This document shows positions 45,991 to 59,700 of a stretch of 64,000 nt of DNA, piece after piece. Position 1 is the first letter of the stretch. Every line of letters starts with the position of its first letter. Location: positions 9,053-73,052 of the forward strand of contig VZRZ01004225.1 in the NCBI GenBank assembly GCA_013398175.1. The letters are read 5' to 3'. The position numbers and the translations under genes are program-made. The DNA comes from Climacteris rufus. Taxonomy: Eukaryota > Chordata > Aves > Passeriformes > Climacteridae. The notes beneath the pieces are model-generated. The model searched no databases. It had not been told where the DNA came from and saw only the letters and a program-made list of their open reading frames with translations.

Positions 45991-48900
45991 GAACATACCC
46001 CGGGAACACGTGCTGCTGCCTTGCACCCCTGAAATTCAGGCGGGGGCCTCCCCACGTCCCCCCACTGCAGGAGCTACAGCTCTTATGCAATTCACAGCCA
46101 TGAAGGATGTGGCTTTAACCCACTTCAGTTACTCCGCAGGTTTCTCTCCTGCATTCAGGCAGACAGAATCACTTTGTGCAAATCCTCTGCCCCACTCCAT
46201 TATCTGCTGGGAGTGCATCGCAGTGCAGGGCTACTTTCAGCCAAGGATTTTAGCCCATTCTTAGTCCATGTGAAGGAAGAGTTGTGTGAAGTGTGACCAT
46301 GCCCAGTTTGTGCTGTACCCCCGGGACGGAGACGGGGAGCAGCAGAGCTGCTGACGCAGGATGGAGTTCTGCCAAGAGGGTTGGCCAGGGGAATTCTGTG
46401 CTGCTGGCACCTGGCCCAGCTCAGGCTGTTGGAGAATGCCGTGGCCCCAGGTTGCACAGGGACACCCATTCCTTTTTCTGCCCTGTTCTTCCCAAAGGGT
46501 TCCTGATACATGACCTGCTCTAAGTAGGGCTTGCTGGTATGAGGAAGAGCACCACAGCTGGCTGGGTGCTTCCTAATTTGCATGGGAGCCAAAGGCCATT
46601 GTGGAAAGGGTTATATAAAATTGTCATCCTGAGTCATTTTTATTTCCTTTTCACTCTCATTGCATGAGCATAACCCAGGTATATGCACTGACATTCTGGC
46701 AGCCACGCCCACATCTGCATTGCAAGCCTGCATTTTCCAGGTGTGGGGCTGGATCTGCCAAAACTTTCTTCTTGTTGGGAACTCACCCTACACTCTGACC
46801 AGCCACTAAATCTGAGCTGGGAGTAGTGACTCTGGGAATTCGCTCAATTGCTGCTATGGGTCTTTCACCAGCAAAGAAATCCAAGTGATTCCACAGCTGG
46901 AAATAGAAACGGCAGTGTTTCACTTGCTACTTTTCAGTTTCCCTTTGCCAAACCGGCTGGAAATGCCCCTGCAGAGGCATTCACCAACCAGAGCTATCAG
47001 TGCTCTGAAAGTCCTTGGGTACACGGCTAGACCTGGTATGCAAATATTTAAATAGATACCATCTGAATGCAAATACTTCTCATCTGAAGGCCAGAGGGAT
47101 GGAGAAAAATGCAGTTATCAGTAGTACCAGGCTGGCCGAATAGTTTCGGAGGCAGTAGTAGGTTCTCTGCTGCCCATTGCAATATTTAGATAAACAGTAT
47201 CTAGAAAGGCACTGCTATAATCTTACAAGAATTCTGCAATGACTTAATAAATTAAGCAAACATTTTACTGCACGAGGAAGTTTTGCAGCTAAACAAATCA
47301 TTGCTGAAATACCCCATGCTGGTTTTGCTACTGTTTGCCTCCACCAGTCATGCAAAAGTAACCATGTAACATATGCAGAGGAACCACGAGTAAAGCAAGT
47401 GGGACAGAGATTAATGTGAGAATATGTTTGTTAGCAAAATAGGTTGGGACATGTTGTGTATTTGTGCGTTGCTAATGCAGGATTACTCAGTGGAGAGCTT
47501 TGCCCGTTCACTTGATGATACAGGAAGAATGTCCACTGTAGGACCTCCTGGCATCTCCAGTTTTGAACATGTGCCCTTAACTTCTGCATGTCCACCCTGC
47601 CCTTTCCATACCTATGCCTTTAGAAAGATCATCTAAGTGTGATTTTGGTGATGACCTGCCTTCATGCTGTCTTCTTGGCACTCTGGCATATATGCTGCAT
47701 GGTCCTGTTTGTAAGACACAGAACAAGAACTCCTTATGCATTTATTCCTGCAGCATCCCTTTCTTCTTATTCAGACATCACAGCACAGCTGCTATTTGCA
47801 GAGCACACTAACTTGTTCTTGCTGCTACTGCCAGTGCCTCCCCACACTGGTACAGAGTTCAAAATTCTGTCCTAACATCTTTGCCACCTGCCCTGTGTGG
47901 TTCTGGAAGCTTCAAGAGCAGCCGTGCCGCTGCAGGTCGAGGTCCTGTGAAGTTCAGATTTAGTTTCCTAAATGACCCTCTCTCCATTAGCCTCCTCACA
48001 TTCCTCAGCCCCTGCCATGCCTGTGTCCTCTGCCTTTAATGCACTTGGCACTCATATCTGCCTCTGCCTGTTCTTTTCTCCCTTCCTCCCTTTCCGTGTG
48101 TTCCCCCCTCCCTCTTCACCTGCAATACCAGCCCATTCACCCATCAGTACATTACACAGCATGAGGTTACATTTTTTTTCCGAGCCTTTCCCTGCTGCCC
48201 ATTCTTGTAAATCTCTTTGATAATCCCACAGGGATATTCCCATACTTCCTTATATTGCACACAAAGAGCAAAACTCACTTCCTCCCACACCCTCCTCTTC
48301 CTCCTCACATTCCAGCTCACTGTAGGCCTTTCTCACCCTAACCACAACCAAGGGGCCACCTTTAGTCCCTTCTCTCCTGCCTTTCAGACTTCTCAGCATC
48401 AGCCTTGAACTTCTCAAGAACCTCATGATGGTGAGAGATGAAACACAGACTGCCAGGTTGGCAACTTTGGACAGCAAAGCCCAAAGCCTGATTTTCCCCC
48501 CAGTAATTTAGAATCCTTCTCTTCTGTTCCCTGCAGCTTTGGAAAGTGTAAAAAGCAAGGGCAAAAGGCAGCCCTGCACCTTGGGACACGCACAAGGAGG
48601 CTGCGTGCTCCCACTGGCTCCAGCACCAGCCTGACCTGTGCAGTCATGAGCAGACACCTTTCACCATCCTCCCGCCTGCTCGTTCTGCTGCTCTTGGGTT
48701 ATGGTGCAGCTTGGGCTGTGTGAGCTGGGTGACACATATATGTGGGTGTCTCTGCTCCCTAAACAGAGACAAGTGGAATGGACAGCCCAAGGAGCTGCCT
48801 CCCTGTCTGCCTGCAGATGGTCTTGGACATCATGAGGGGCCACAGTCCTAACTTAGAGGCTTTAATCTCACTGTCTTCCTCCTCCTCCTTCAGCCTTTTG

Positions 48901-51290
48901 AGATTAGGAAGGGGTCCCTATTGACTGCTTAGCATTTTACACACCCAGAAGAACTATAGGTCAAGGCAGGGGCCAACAGACAGTGTTTACCAACTATGCA
49001 TCCTGCACGCAGCTGGTGGACACATCTACCTGCCAGGTCCCAGCAGGACCTGATACACCAGAAGGCAGTAAGGCCACCAGGATCCTTAATCTATCCCAAG
49101 AGTGGCAGCCTCACTGCTGCTGACTTTGCCCCACAGATTCAGTTCAGATTTGGATGAGCAAGATGGTTGAGCGAGTAAAGGAAAAGGTGAAACCGGAAAA
49201 AAAAAACAAGGAAAGACACTGTGATCTCCAAGGAGTAGGACAAGTATCATTTGTGATTTGCTTTAATGGGAAATCTGCAATGATGGTGGACTCTAGGCCA
49301 GGCAGAGGCCCACCACAGATCATTTTTCTGTGGAAGCTGAGCTGTGAAAATAATTAAGCACCTGGTTGTTCCTGGAAGAAAGAATTGCAAAACAGAGGGC
49401 AGAGGTGGCAGGGAAGAATCTCTCCATGGACAAATGGCTGCCCTCACTTCAAGGGGATGGAGGAAGGACTTTTTCCAGCATTGCTGTGTTCCCAACACCA
49501 GCGTTTTGCTGAAGAATGAGAACTGCACAGTATCCCACGGGATGAGGCATCAGGAAAGTCCTGTCTCCTCATGCCAGCCAGGACAGCACATGTGACCAGG
49601 ACAGCTGTTGCACAGCCTCTCCCCTTCGCCAGCAACTGCCTGTCATAGCTCTGGCATCACTCACCTCCTTGTCTCTTCTCTGAAGCCTTAACAGCAACAA
49701 AAGGTTCCCTTTAAATACTGACACATTTATCAGGCTATAATGCAAGAAGTTTAAGTCCAGAGAAGTTGAAACAGAAACTTCCCCTGATACCCTAGAGGTC
49801 TGACTGCCTGCCCTTGACATGTTCCAGCACTCAGATTTTCCCAGGACTGTCTCCTCATCCAATTTTCCAAACAGGACTTTCCAGTCCTGTCAGAAGAGAG
49901 CTGGGGTTTTCCCCGCTCACTCCTTGCTGCAGTTTTACCCTGTTAGAGGGGCCACAAACCATGGCACTGGGATCCATTGCCTCTCCAACTGCAGGGGTGC
50001 AGCCTCCTGCCTGCCCACCACCAGCCCCAGGGGCTTCCTTGCTCTGAAGAACAGGCCTGCACCCCTTTAATTTCAATCCTTGTCCCATTCACAGTTTTAG
50101 CTAGTTAAGATTAATTTTCCTGGGCATCTTTCAAGGGAAGCTTTTCATCTCTACAGCTGAAAGCACAATGTGAGCAAACGTATGGTTCAAGAAAGAGCCT
50201 TAAAACACACATATTTTTAACATGCATGAACCCCTTGAAGGGCACACAGCTACAATTACAGTGCAACACTTAGCTTGGTTAATTATTACTCCTGGATTTC
50301 AGTAGCTTGAAGGAGGGAGTTTCCCAAGGCCCTACAGAAGACTCTGAGTGCTGCTGCTCTGCTTCAGCTATGCTTTGTTCTCACTGGGGAGTGCTCAGGG
50401 GTCCAGGGAGAGACAGCCCCACCAAGGAGCCCCGACCAGTGGGAAAAGAGAGCTGGGCCACCGTGTTTGCTCCTGCAGTGTGGGAGGACCCGTGTGGTGT
50501 TTTTCCTCTCTGTGTGGGAAAAGGACACCCCATGGCTCATTCAAAGCGCTGCAGGAGTACTGAGCTGAGGAGGGCTGAAAGTCAATAAGGATGGCTGCCC
50601 AGCCTGTGCAGCATACAGAATGAAACCACCCTCTTCTTCGCATTTTTTCTAAGTAGATGGGCTTCCATTCCAGCATGTGTCAAGGCTGATGTTTCTGGAT
50701 TTCATCCAAAAACTTAGATCTGACCCCTGGCAGCAGCTTCTCTGAGATGTTTTGCCCTAGCAAACAAACAAGCCCTCCCCCAAGCTGCATGGAGGCTCCT
50801 TCACCCAGGCTGTGCCAAGCATAGCTTGGGGAAAACACTCCCAAGGCAGGGGATTCAAACTCCCTGCTCACCTTTGAGTATACTTCACCACCACCTGCTC
50901 TCTTACAGTCTATGAACTAGGCTGTTAGAGTAAAAAAAATAGTAAAACACCCAACATCTTCTGTCTGTCCATCCACCCCAGACCTCCTCTTGCTACTGTC
51001 TGTGCAGTCTTGTCCTCTGGCAGTAGCAAGCTGAAACACCTGGTGCTGGGCTGCTGGACTGCCCCACCGTGGCAAGGGATAACTCTCAAACTGCCATGTC
51101 TCCTGCCTTGATAATCACTCTTACAGGACAGCACTCAAACCTGTGGAAACTGAAATAATGAGGTGGAAACAGGGTTAGCCCTATAGCTGTGTGGGAAGCT
51201 GGCAGGCTTCAGCTGCAGTCAGCCAGGCTCAAACAGGTGATCAAACAGAACAAGGGCAGGTTCAGCAACTGAAATGGCAAGAAGTCAACA

Positions 51291-51328
51291 GTGCCAGCAG
51301 GATGCAAAGGTGCCAGCAGGATACAAGG
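51291..51328 (+). repeat. Two-unit 19-bp tandem duplication
   Basis: GTGCCAGCAGGATGCAAAG is followed directly by a near-identical unit with a G-to-A change. It is a minor intergenic duplication. Confidence 0.85.
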
Positions 51329-52798
51329 TCCACTGCTGAGGTGGTCTCATCCCCTTCACAGCCCAGCTGTAGCACTTTTAATGAAGAAATGCTTAAGGTT
51401 TCCCCACAGCATCCTCTCCTTTGACTCTGTCCCAGAGGAAGGGAGGTGAGCAAGTCCAGGGAAGGCCAGGACTCCAGGATGCCTGCCTTCCCTCCCTGGG
51501 TGATGACACAAAAAGCCAGTTTCTCTTCTCCACACAGCTGGACTGCCAAGGTGATCCGATCACCCGCTTCCCTCCACGAGAAACTCCTGTATCTGAGGGA
51601 CTCATGAAGTAAGGAACTGATAACTGTTTCCTTTTACAAAGAAGTCCCCATGAAGTAGAAAAGGGAAACAGCGCAGTTTACTTGGCAGTTGGCTTCCTTC
51701 CATGAGCAGTTCCAGGCACACGGTGGCATGACCAAGCAAGCCTTCCTAGGCATGGTGCTCCGGGAAGCCTCTCCCTAAAAACAGCTGTACTGAGGGGCGG
51801 AAGGCTGAGGACTGACCTGCATCCATGCACATCCATACAAAATTAGAGCATCTCATTAGAGCACATGGCAGCTCCATGCCACAAGTACAACCACAGACAT
51901 TTCTTCCAAAGACATGAGTGTATGCGTAGAAGATGTGAGCGCAGCTGCACTGCAGTGTGCTGGGAATGAGTGCCAATATCTCCAAATTTTCTGCTTCAAA
52001 TTTAAGAACAAGTAGAATGATTCAAAATAGCCTCTTTTTTTTTCTGTTTTGCAAAGGAAATCACAGAATCACAAAACTCAACAACATGTTGAGTTGGAAA
52101 GGTCCCACAAAGATTGAGTCCAACTCCTGGCCCTGCACAGGACACTCCAAGAATCACACCATGTGCCTGAGAGTGTTGTCCAAACACTTCTTGAACTGTG
52201 TCTGGTTTGCTGCTGTGACCACTTCCCTGGGCAGCCTGTGCCAGTGCCCAACCACCCTCTGGGTGAAGTACGTTTTTCTAATATCCAACCTAAACCTCCC
52301 CTGACACAACTCCAGGCCATTCCCTCAGGTCCTGTCACTGGTCACCACAGAGAAGAGATCAGTGCCTGCCCCTCCTCTTTCCCTCACAAGGAAGTTGTAA
52401 CTGCAGTGAAGTCTCCCCTCAGCCTCCTCTTCTCCAGGCTGAACAAGCCAAGTGACCTCAGCTGCTCCTCATACGGGTTTCCCTCAAGGCCCTGCGCCAT
52501 CTTCATTGGCCTCCTTTGGATGCTCTCTAACAGCTCAATGTCTTTCTTACATTGTGATACCCAAAACTGCCCCCAGCACACAAGGTGAGGCTGCCCCAGT
52601 GCCGCGCAGAGCGGGACAATCCCCTCCCTTGTCCGGCTGATGATTCTGTGCCTGATGCCCCCAGGACAAGGTTGGCCTTCCTGGCTGCCAGGGCACTGCT
52701 GACTCAGATTCCACTTTCCATTGACCAGGACCCCCAGGTCCCTTTCCATGGCACTGCTTTCCAGCATCTCATTCCTCAGTCTGTACATTCATCCAGGA

Positions 52799-53113
52799 TT
52801 ACCCTGTCCCAGGTGCAGAATCCAGCACTTTCCCTTGTTGAACTTCATATGGTTGGTGATTGCCCAGCCCTCTTATTTGTTGAGGTCTCTCTGCAGAGCC
52901 TCCCTGTCTCTGAGGGAGTTTGACAGCTTCTCCCAGTTTTGCATCATCTGCAAACTTGCTCAGTATCCCTTCCAGCCCTATGTCTAAGTCATTTATGAAG
53001 AGCACAGGGTCAAGGATGGAGTCCTGCAGAACCCCACTAGGGACAGGTCGCCAGTCTGATGCCACCCCATTCCCTATAACCTTTTGTGCCCAACCCATGA
53101 GCCAGGTGCTCAC
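52799..53113 (-). pseudogene. CR1 reverse transcriptase relic, C-terminal part
   Basis: About 105 codons corresponding to the RT palm and beginning of the thumb: SGVLQDSILDPVLFINDLD followed by ILSKFADDAKLG. The FADD catalytic motif is intact, but the next conserved Thr is Ala and residues are missing from the LFINDLD block. The preceding RT motifs continue in another frame at 53,117-53,464, indicating a frameshift or stop between them. Confidence 0.88.
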
Positions 53114-53116
53114 CCA

Positions 53117-53464
53117 TCACATGATGTGTTTATCCAGCCATGGGCTGCACATTTTGTCCAGAAGGATGCTGTGAGAGACAGTATCAAAAGCTTTACTGAA
53201 ATCCAAAAAGATTACATCAATTGGCTTCCCTTGATCAACTGGGTGGGTTCCCTGGCCATAAAAGGAAATCAGGTTTGATAAGCAGGACCTTCCTGTCAGG
53301 AAGCTGTACTGGCTGTGACCAATGACTGCATTGTCTTTCAAGTGTTTTTCAATGGCTCCCAGAATCATCTTCTCCATAACTTTACCAGGCACTGAAGTGA
53401 GACTGACAGGCCTGTTGTTCACAGGGTCCTCCCTCTTGCCCTTCAAAATCAGGACAGTGTTCAC
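53117..53464 (-). pseudogene. CR1 reverse transcriptase relic, N-terminal part
   Basis: About 115 codons with the fingers and first palm motifs of CR1 ORF2: NNRPVSLTSVPGKVMEKMIL, SQYSFLTGRSCLSNLISFY and VIFLDFSKAFDTVSH. FLDFSKAFDTV is the catalytic motif A region with its aspartate. The stretch ends by a break before the C-terminal RT part. Confidence 0.92.
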
Positions 53465-53497
53465 CAGATTCCAGTCAGCTGGGACCTCTCCAAATTC

Positions 53498-53749
53498 CTA
53501 AGACAACTCAAAAGTCATCAAGAGATGTTTTGCAATGACATCAGCCAGCTCTTTGAGGATTCTCAGATGAGTCCTAGCAGGCCCCATAGATTTGTAGGGA
53601 TCCAGCTGGAGCAGCAGATCCCACACAGTTTCAGGGTTGACTGGGAGGTGATCATTCTCACAGTCATGGTCCTCCAGCTCAGGGCACTGAGACCCCCTTG
53701 GTCCATCATCCATGTTGAAGACAAAGAATGCATTAAACACCTCTGTCAT
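53498..53749 (-). pseudogene. CR1 ORF2 relic upstream of the reverse transcriptase
   Basis: About 83 codons matching the region between endonuclease and RT in CR1 ORF2: EVFNAFFVFNM..., then LLQLDPYKSMGPARTHLRIL, the family's DPYKSMGPDGIHPRVL-like motif. It is out of frame with the next RT block, so no continuous protein remains. Confidence 0.88.
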
Positions 53750-56700
53750 GTCCCTGTCCCTGTTTGTGAGGTGACCATCCTCAACCTGTTATTTCATGCT
53801 ATTATTAACATGCTGATGTTATTTCAACACTGCCTATTGGCATTAACATATTTGAAAAAACTCTTTTTATTGTCCCCCACAGTTCTGGCTTCAACTCCAG
53901 TTGAGCTTTGGCCACACAAATTTTCTCTCTACAGTGGCAAGCAGCATCTCTATATTCTTCCCATGTCACTGAACCTCACTTCTACTGGCCATACACCTTC
54001 CTTTTTTGCCTTATTTCCAAGGGAAGATTCCTGTCGAGGCCAGCCTTCTTCCTCACCTGAACTTCTGACATTTAGGAATTGCCTGCTCCTGTGCCCTTAG
54101 GAAGTGATGTTTAAAAAGTGACCAGCACTTATGGACCCCAGCACCTGCAAAAACATTTTCCCAGGGAACTTTACTTGTTAATTCCCTAAGCAACCTGCAG
54201 TCTGCTCTCCTCGTGTTGAGGTTTTGCTGGTACTTTTCCTCCTGTCAGATGTTTTGCTCTGCTTTGTTTCAGTTAGAGACAATGCGTTTTAAAAAAAAGA
54301 ATTATGACTAAAACTATACTGAGGACTTCCCAAGTGATACAGATTACTTCCTTAGACTCAGAAAATAAGAATTTATTTCATTTTTTTTCTTACTCATTGG
54401 AAACTTCAGATGTTTGTTTTCTCACTCACCTGGAAAATGTTTTCTCCTAAGCTTTTGCGATTGCGACATAGCAGAATTTTCTCTCCCACTCTTTTCCTGA
54501 GTCATGTGAACTGGGCATACCTCCATCCTGGGGCTTACCATGCCATCTCTGAAAAGCCAACCCTCAAATTTGCATCCAATTACCATCTATATAATAGCAA
54601 TTAAACTCCTCATGCTTGCATAGGGACAGGTCTTCATTTAGCCTTACAGCTATCAGCCTTCCATCAGGTCTGCTTGGCTCTACTTTCTCTCACCCTCACA
54701 GCATCCAGCCCCCTTCACATTCATATATCCTATTCCCTCTACCCATTGACTCACCTTTTGGCTGCTCTAAATATACCAGGAAGAAAACTCAGCTCCTAGG
54801 AGGTGATATTTTCAAAACTGATCCTGAGGACACTCTTATGCTGAAGGTTTTGGGGCTGCAAATCAATCTGTGGCAAGTGTACAGCTTTTGGATGGTAAAG
54901 TGATGCTGCTTCTGACACCAGACGGTGTCCTGCTGCTGGACATTTTGCCTATGACTTGGGCCATATCTGGAGACTGATTCAACCCACAGTGTGATGCCAG
55001 TCTACATCACCCAGGGAGCGTTAGGTATTTCCCATGCAGATGCTTTCATTCAGCAACAAAGCAAACACAGCTCAGTGTGTCCTCTTCCTGGAGGCAAGTC
55101 CCTGGTGTTGTAAGCACATTCATCATGAAACACTACCACACATGGCTTCTCAACATCACCATAAGAAAAATATTATCTCTGCAGCTATTCTGTTTCACTG
55201 AATTTACAGCTGGGCCCTTGAATGCTGTCAATTGAGATTTCATGTTCTTTATAAGCACAGGATAAAGGCAGCTCCATGTAGACTTATTAATAGTTTTGCT
55301 TAATGGCACATGAAATATCACCTTCATCTCCAGTCCTCACAGGTTCTGATTCCTGTCCCTGAGGACACCAAAAATCTTGGGAGCTGCCTCCCTTTAGGCA
55401 GTGGCCAGCCTCCTGCCCAAGCTGAGGTGCACAGGTGAGTCACTGAGGATGCTGCTGTGGAGCAGGGTGCTGGCAATGGCACAAATGATCCTGTCTCTCA
55501 GCGTCCCCTCCTTCCACATGGCTGCCTGTTGGCACTGCAGGGAGATGGAGAGCTTTTAACCTGGGCTGGGTCTGACCCTGGCCCAGCCAGAGGTGAAGAT
55601 GGATGCACGCTGCCTCATGCCATCACAAAGGGGTCTTTTTAGGGTCAACTAAAAAGCAAGTATGCCCTAATGACAGAATAGACTTTTTAATCACATTTCA
55701 GTCACTAAGCCCAAAGACCAGTGCTGTGACACATGCAAAGCAGTTGCTATTTGCTCCTAGTGGCAGCTGAGTTCTCATACACAACCAGTCATTGGGTACA
55801 AGTGCTCCTGACATGGTCAGAGCAGGAGATGTCCTGTCCAGTACCTGGCACTCCAAGCCCTATTAGCTGTAAAGGAGCAGCCTCAGTAAACCACAGTGGG
55901 AAGTCAAAGACAAGACGTGTGAGATCAGTGAAATGTGCAGAGTATGGTCCCACTTCACCTCATTGGTCTATCACTGGAGTGTGGAAATCCAGACTTTTGG
56001 GCACAATGCAGCTACAGTGGATGTAAACAGGCATGACATTCAGAAGCAAGCAACCTTCAAAATGAGAGTAAGTGCTGCAAAATGACCCCCTTTAAAGGGT
56101 TAAGGAAGAGAGGCTCCTTGTGCTTTTAACCTCCAATGAATGGAGCAGCTCACCTGCCCTGAACTAAGTCACCAAGAGCTCTTCAGAAAGGAAAGTGCAA
56201 GCTGGCACAGTGATGGTGCTGCTTTGCATGGAATTTCATTTTAACTTTTTTTTTTTATGAAGCAGAGATTAGAGAAAGAGGCAGTGGTGATACATGCAAA
56301 TATCTGCAAGGCACCAAGGCTTCAGCAGGGAACCTGCTTAGCCCTGTGGTCCCTGAAATGTATAGTTGTGACTTATGATTGCTGTGAATTTTGCTGCAGT
56401 GACTGACTGCTGCCCGGGCTGCAAAGTGCCTTTATCCCATCAACACCAACTGGGGGGTTTTTGACTCCTACTCAGACAGGATCAAAATATGTACTGAAGA
56501 TCTGCCCTTAAAAGTGAGAGCTCGACACACATGGCTGCCTTACAAGAAGCATAGAAGGAAGAGGAAATTATTTGAACTGTGTGTATGTGGCATGAGCTGC
56601 ATCAAGCTGCAGATAGGATGATTCTTCTCACATGTGGTGCAGCTGCTGCATCAGTCTCTCTCCCTCTTATAGCTGATCATTTCTCGCAGAGTAGTAATCA

Positions 56701-59700
56701 TATACCTAATGAACTTGCTCCTGCATAAACCCAGGAGCATCTTGTTTTTGCTAACCTGCTGGACCCTCAGTCCATACACAGCACCTCACAGATCTCATGT
56801 ACAATGCCAGGCATGTTGCTGGCACAGTTTTGAGAGTCCCCAGAAAGGGCCTCTGCAAGAGCTGTGTGTTTCCAGCATCTGCCAACTGGGGCTGCAGATC
56901 TCCCGAGAGAAAAGCTCCCTTTGAGAAGCCAAGACAGAACAGGCTGATCAATACCAAAGGAATGAGGGAGAGGGAAAGAAATGTTTTTGCTAGCAAACAG
57001 CCAGTAATTTAAATTAGGAATTGCCATTGTGAGTGTGACTGAATGTGGTTTTAGCCACTTAAAATACCCACAGTACAGATGTTGTAAGTCTCCAACAGGA
57101 AAAATGAGCTACAGATAGTCAGTGATTTATGCTGCAGCATAGGAGGGCTCAACCTTCTCCTTAAGACCACTGAGGACAATGAGAAAGTAAAACATCAGCT
57201 ATTCTCAAAAGTACTTTCTAGTAACAAGTGGCACAGACAGGCAAAGGCCAGGTCTGGCTCCATCTCTGCTGTTCATCATGCATGTGACTGGGGCAAAGCC
57301 ACTGCCACCCCATGCAGCCCTGATGCTCCTCACCCAGGCAGGCTACATGTACATTTTACGGCACCACAAACTAGCAGACTTGAAATGTTGCTGTAGGACA
57401 TAAAGTCACAGCCCACATAAGCTTCTGGCCCACAGCTTCTCTGCCTCAGCTTTGGGCTGCAAACACCCCAGGGCAGGGACTGTCTTTAAATAGGTGTTTG
57501 AAGAGCTACCTGGAGCAGATATGTTACCTGTCTTCTCCTCTGCAGAGCCATGAGGAGCAGGAACTGATAAAAACAAGAGGTACAGCATTAAAGCAGCTGC
57601 AAACATACCCGCCTTGATTTCTGCTGGGACAGGCAAGATCTGGGCTGTTATCTGTGCACTGGGGCTCCCTCTCATGCTTTAGGCTCTACTAAATTGGCAG
57701 ACTTCCTCTGGGGGTGTGCACTAAGGTAAGGTAAAAGGCTGTGGACTCCAGTAACCAGAGCTCTGTGGAAATTCGGGAGGATTTCTTGCTGGGCAGGGGC
57801 CCTGCAGTATGACGGGTTTCACCTTTGCTCAGCTTTGCTGGCAGAGGCACCCCATGCAAATGCTGTTCTCTAGATTTTCACATACAGTACTTTCAAATGG
57901 TTCGTGCTCTTCAGAAAAAAATGCATAGGATCAGATTTTCCTATGGTCTGCCAAGTAATTTTATTAATCACTGGGACCAATCTCAAATGTCTTTCAACAT
58001 TGAGAAATTCCACTTCATCACAATCTGCCCTGCTGTGACCTTCTCGGCATCAGATGGAGAAAGAAATGATGCAGCAAGGACCTTAGTCACACTAACGCTG
58101 CTGCAAGGCTGAGCTGGGGAATGGGACGTGAATCATTTTTGCCTTTTCTTTTAAGGGAAATACAGAAGACGACTGCTGCTCTGAGAGTAAAACACATAAA
58201 GCAGTGACAGGTCTTCCTGTTTCCTTTCAATCTCACGTCTCTGCTGTGTTCTCCTTCCCTGCACTTAGCTGTATCTCCTGAAAAAAGCCCATCTCTCTTT
58301 CAAGCTACTCCTTGGAGATTTGTTTACCACATCTTAGCAAGTGCAGAGCCACACAGAGCAGTTGTCCAGAAGCAGCTGGCAGAGTGAATTGCAGGATATT
58401 TTCCAGACAATCCGGTTCCTCCTAATAGAGAATTTTTCTGTGTGTACAGAGTCGTAAGGGCAGTGGGATATGGTGCTGGGAGATAAAAGACCAGTTCCTT
58501 GGAACGGTGTAAGCATGGCAATGATAAGCATTGTATCACCTCACTTCTGTGCGCCCGCCAGCTTGCAGGAGTCCATTGAGCACATCTGCTGCCCAGAACA
58601 TAGAGCAAGCGGCTGCCTACACAAGCAAAGGAGAATGTCAAGGCCAGAGGTGCACACAGCCTCAGGCTGGCCAGCACAGCAGGGCAAAGAAGGTGACTCA
58701 TGATCAGAGGTCATGGCAGACCTCTTCTGCGAAAAATGTTTTCAGTGGCCTCTGCTTTTGTCCCCCTGATCTGAGGCATGCAGAAAGAAGCACAGCACTG
58801 GACAGAAGACTGTCCCTTTCCCATAACAGAATAACTGAGCAAGGCTTGTTCCAAGGCACTGTCATAAAGGTAGCAGAAACCCATACTGCATAGAAGGACA
58901 GAGGGCAGGGGGCAACAGCTGGAATATTTTGCCTCTCTCTCATCTACTGGAAAATTCAAAACCACAACTCCCTATGGGTGCAGCCCCTCAGGAGAGGAAT
59001 AGTTATCTTGCTAGAAGAATCCAGCATTTTTAATCTAGAAATGCTTTGAGCAAGGCTTAGGTGACACTCGGATGAAGAGCTGGAGTTGAACTCTACACTA
59101 ACTCTCCCCCCACTGCTTCAGCCTTCTCCTGCCTGATGAAACGTGAAGATCTTTGGGGCAGGGTGCCCGGCACATCAGCCATGGCTCCCTGCCAAAGCAC
59201 CCGGGAGCTGCAGCCCTTGCCCCCGCAGCTGGCAGCCAGGCATGTGCTGGGCCTGCCTCTGCAGGCTGCCTGGAAAGCTGGACCCGCGTACGAGGCTTGG
59301 GCTCCACGGCCACGCAGAGCATGTGACTTGTTGCAAGCAAGCTGGGTCATGGTTTGCTGCAAAAAAATCCCACAGTACATTGCTAGAGAGAAATCCCAGC
59401 AAGCTGCTTGGGCAGGGAGGGGTTGCCCTATTTCTCTTTGGGGTTTCCTGGCCTGACAGAAAGGTTCCTGTGCTGAGAGAAGCTGCGTGTGTGTGGTAAG
59501 CTTGGCACATTACACTCCTGGGATCTCCAGCACATGAGGGGACACTCTGCCCAGTACAGCCAGGGCACTCCGCTGCACTTTGTGCAATCCAGAGTCCAGG
59601 ATTTCCAAGCACTCAGGTGACTGGACACAGCTGCTATTTTGCTGGGATTGCTCAATGTCAGCCCAGGGTTACTGGTCCGTGCTCAGTGGATGTCCTCCTG

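Larger units (their letters stand above)
45471..52059. other. Intergenic stretch downstream of NFKBIA
   Basis: About 6.6 kb with short, unconvincing open frames on both strands. Besides the kB cluster it holds a 19-bp tandem duplication at 51,291-51,328. I recognise no transposon, RNA gene or coding exon. In mammals the next gene in this direction is PSMA6, transcribed towards NFKBIA, but nothing of it is seen here. Confidence 0.65.
52060..54265 (-). mobile_element. CR1 LINE, about 2.2 kb, minus strand
   Basis: This is the longest transposon copy in the window. Read on the minus strand it runs from the ORF2 region before the reverse transcriptase (near 54,265), through the RT domain, to the 3' UTR and the terminal GATTCTGTGATT-type end at about 52,060. 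Segments recognised include AGTTGAGCTTTGGCC near 53,900 and the RT blocks at 52,799-53,464. Frames are broken in several places and the 5' part including the endonuclease is missing. It is an inactive relic. Confidence 0.93.

Noticed and set aside
52163..52588. Plus-strand frame of 141 codons
   Set aside because: It is antisense to the CR1 3' region, not an independent gene.
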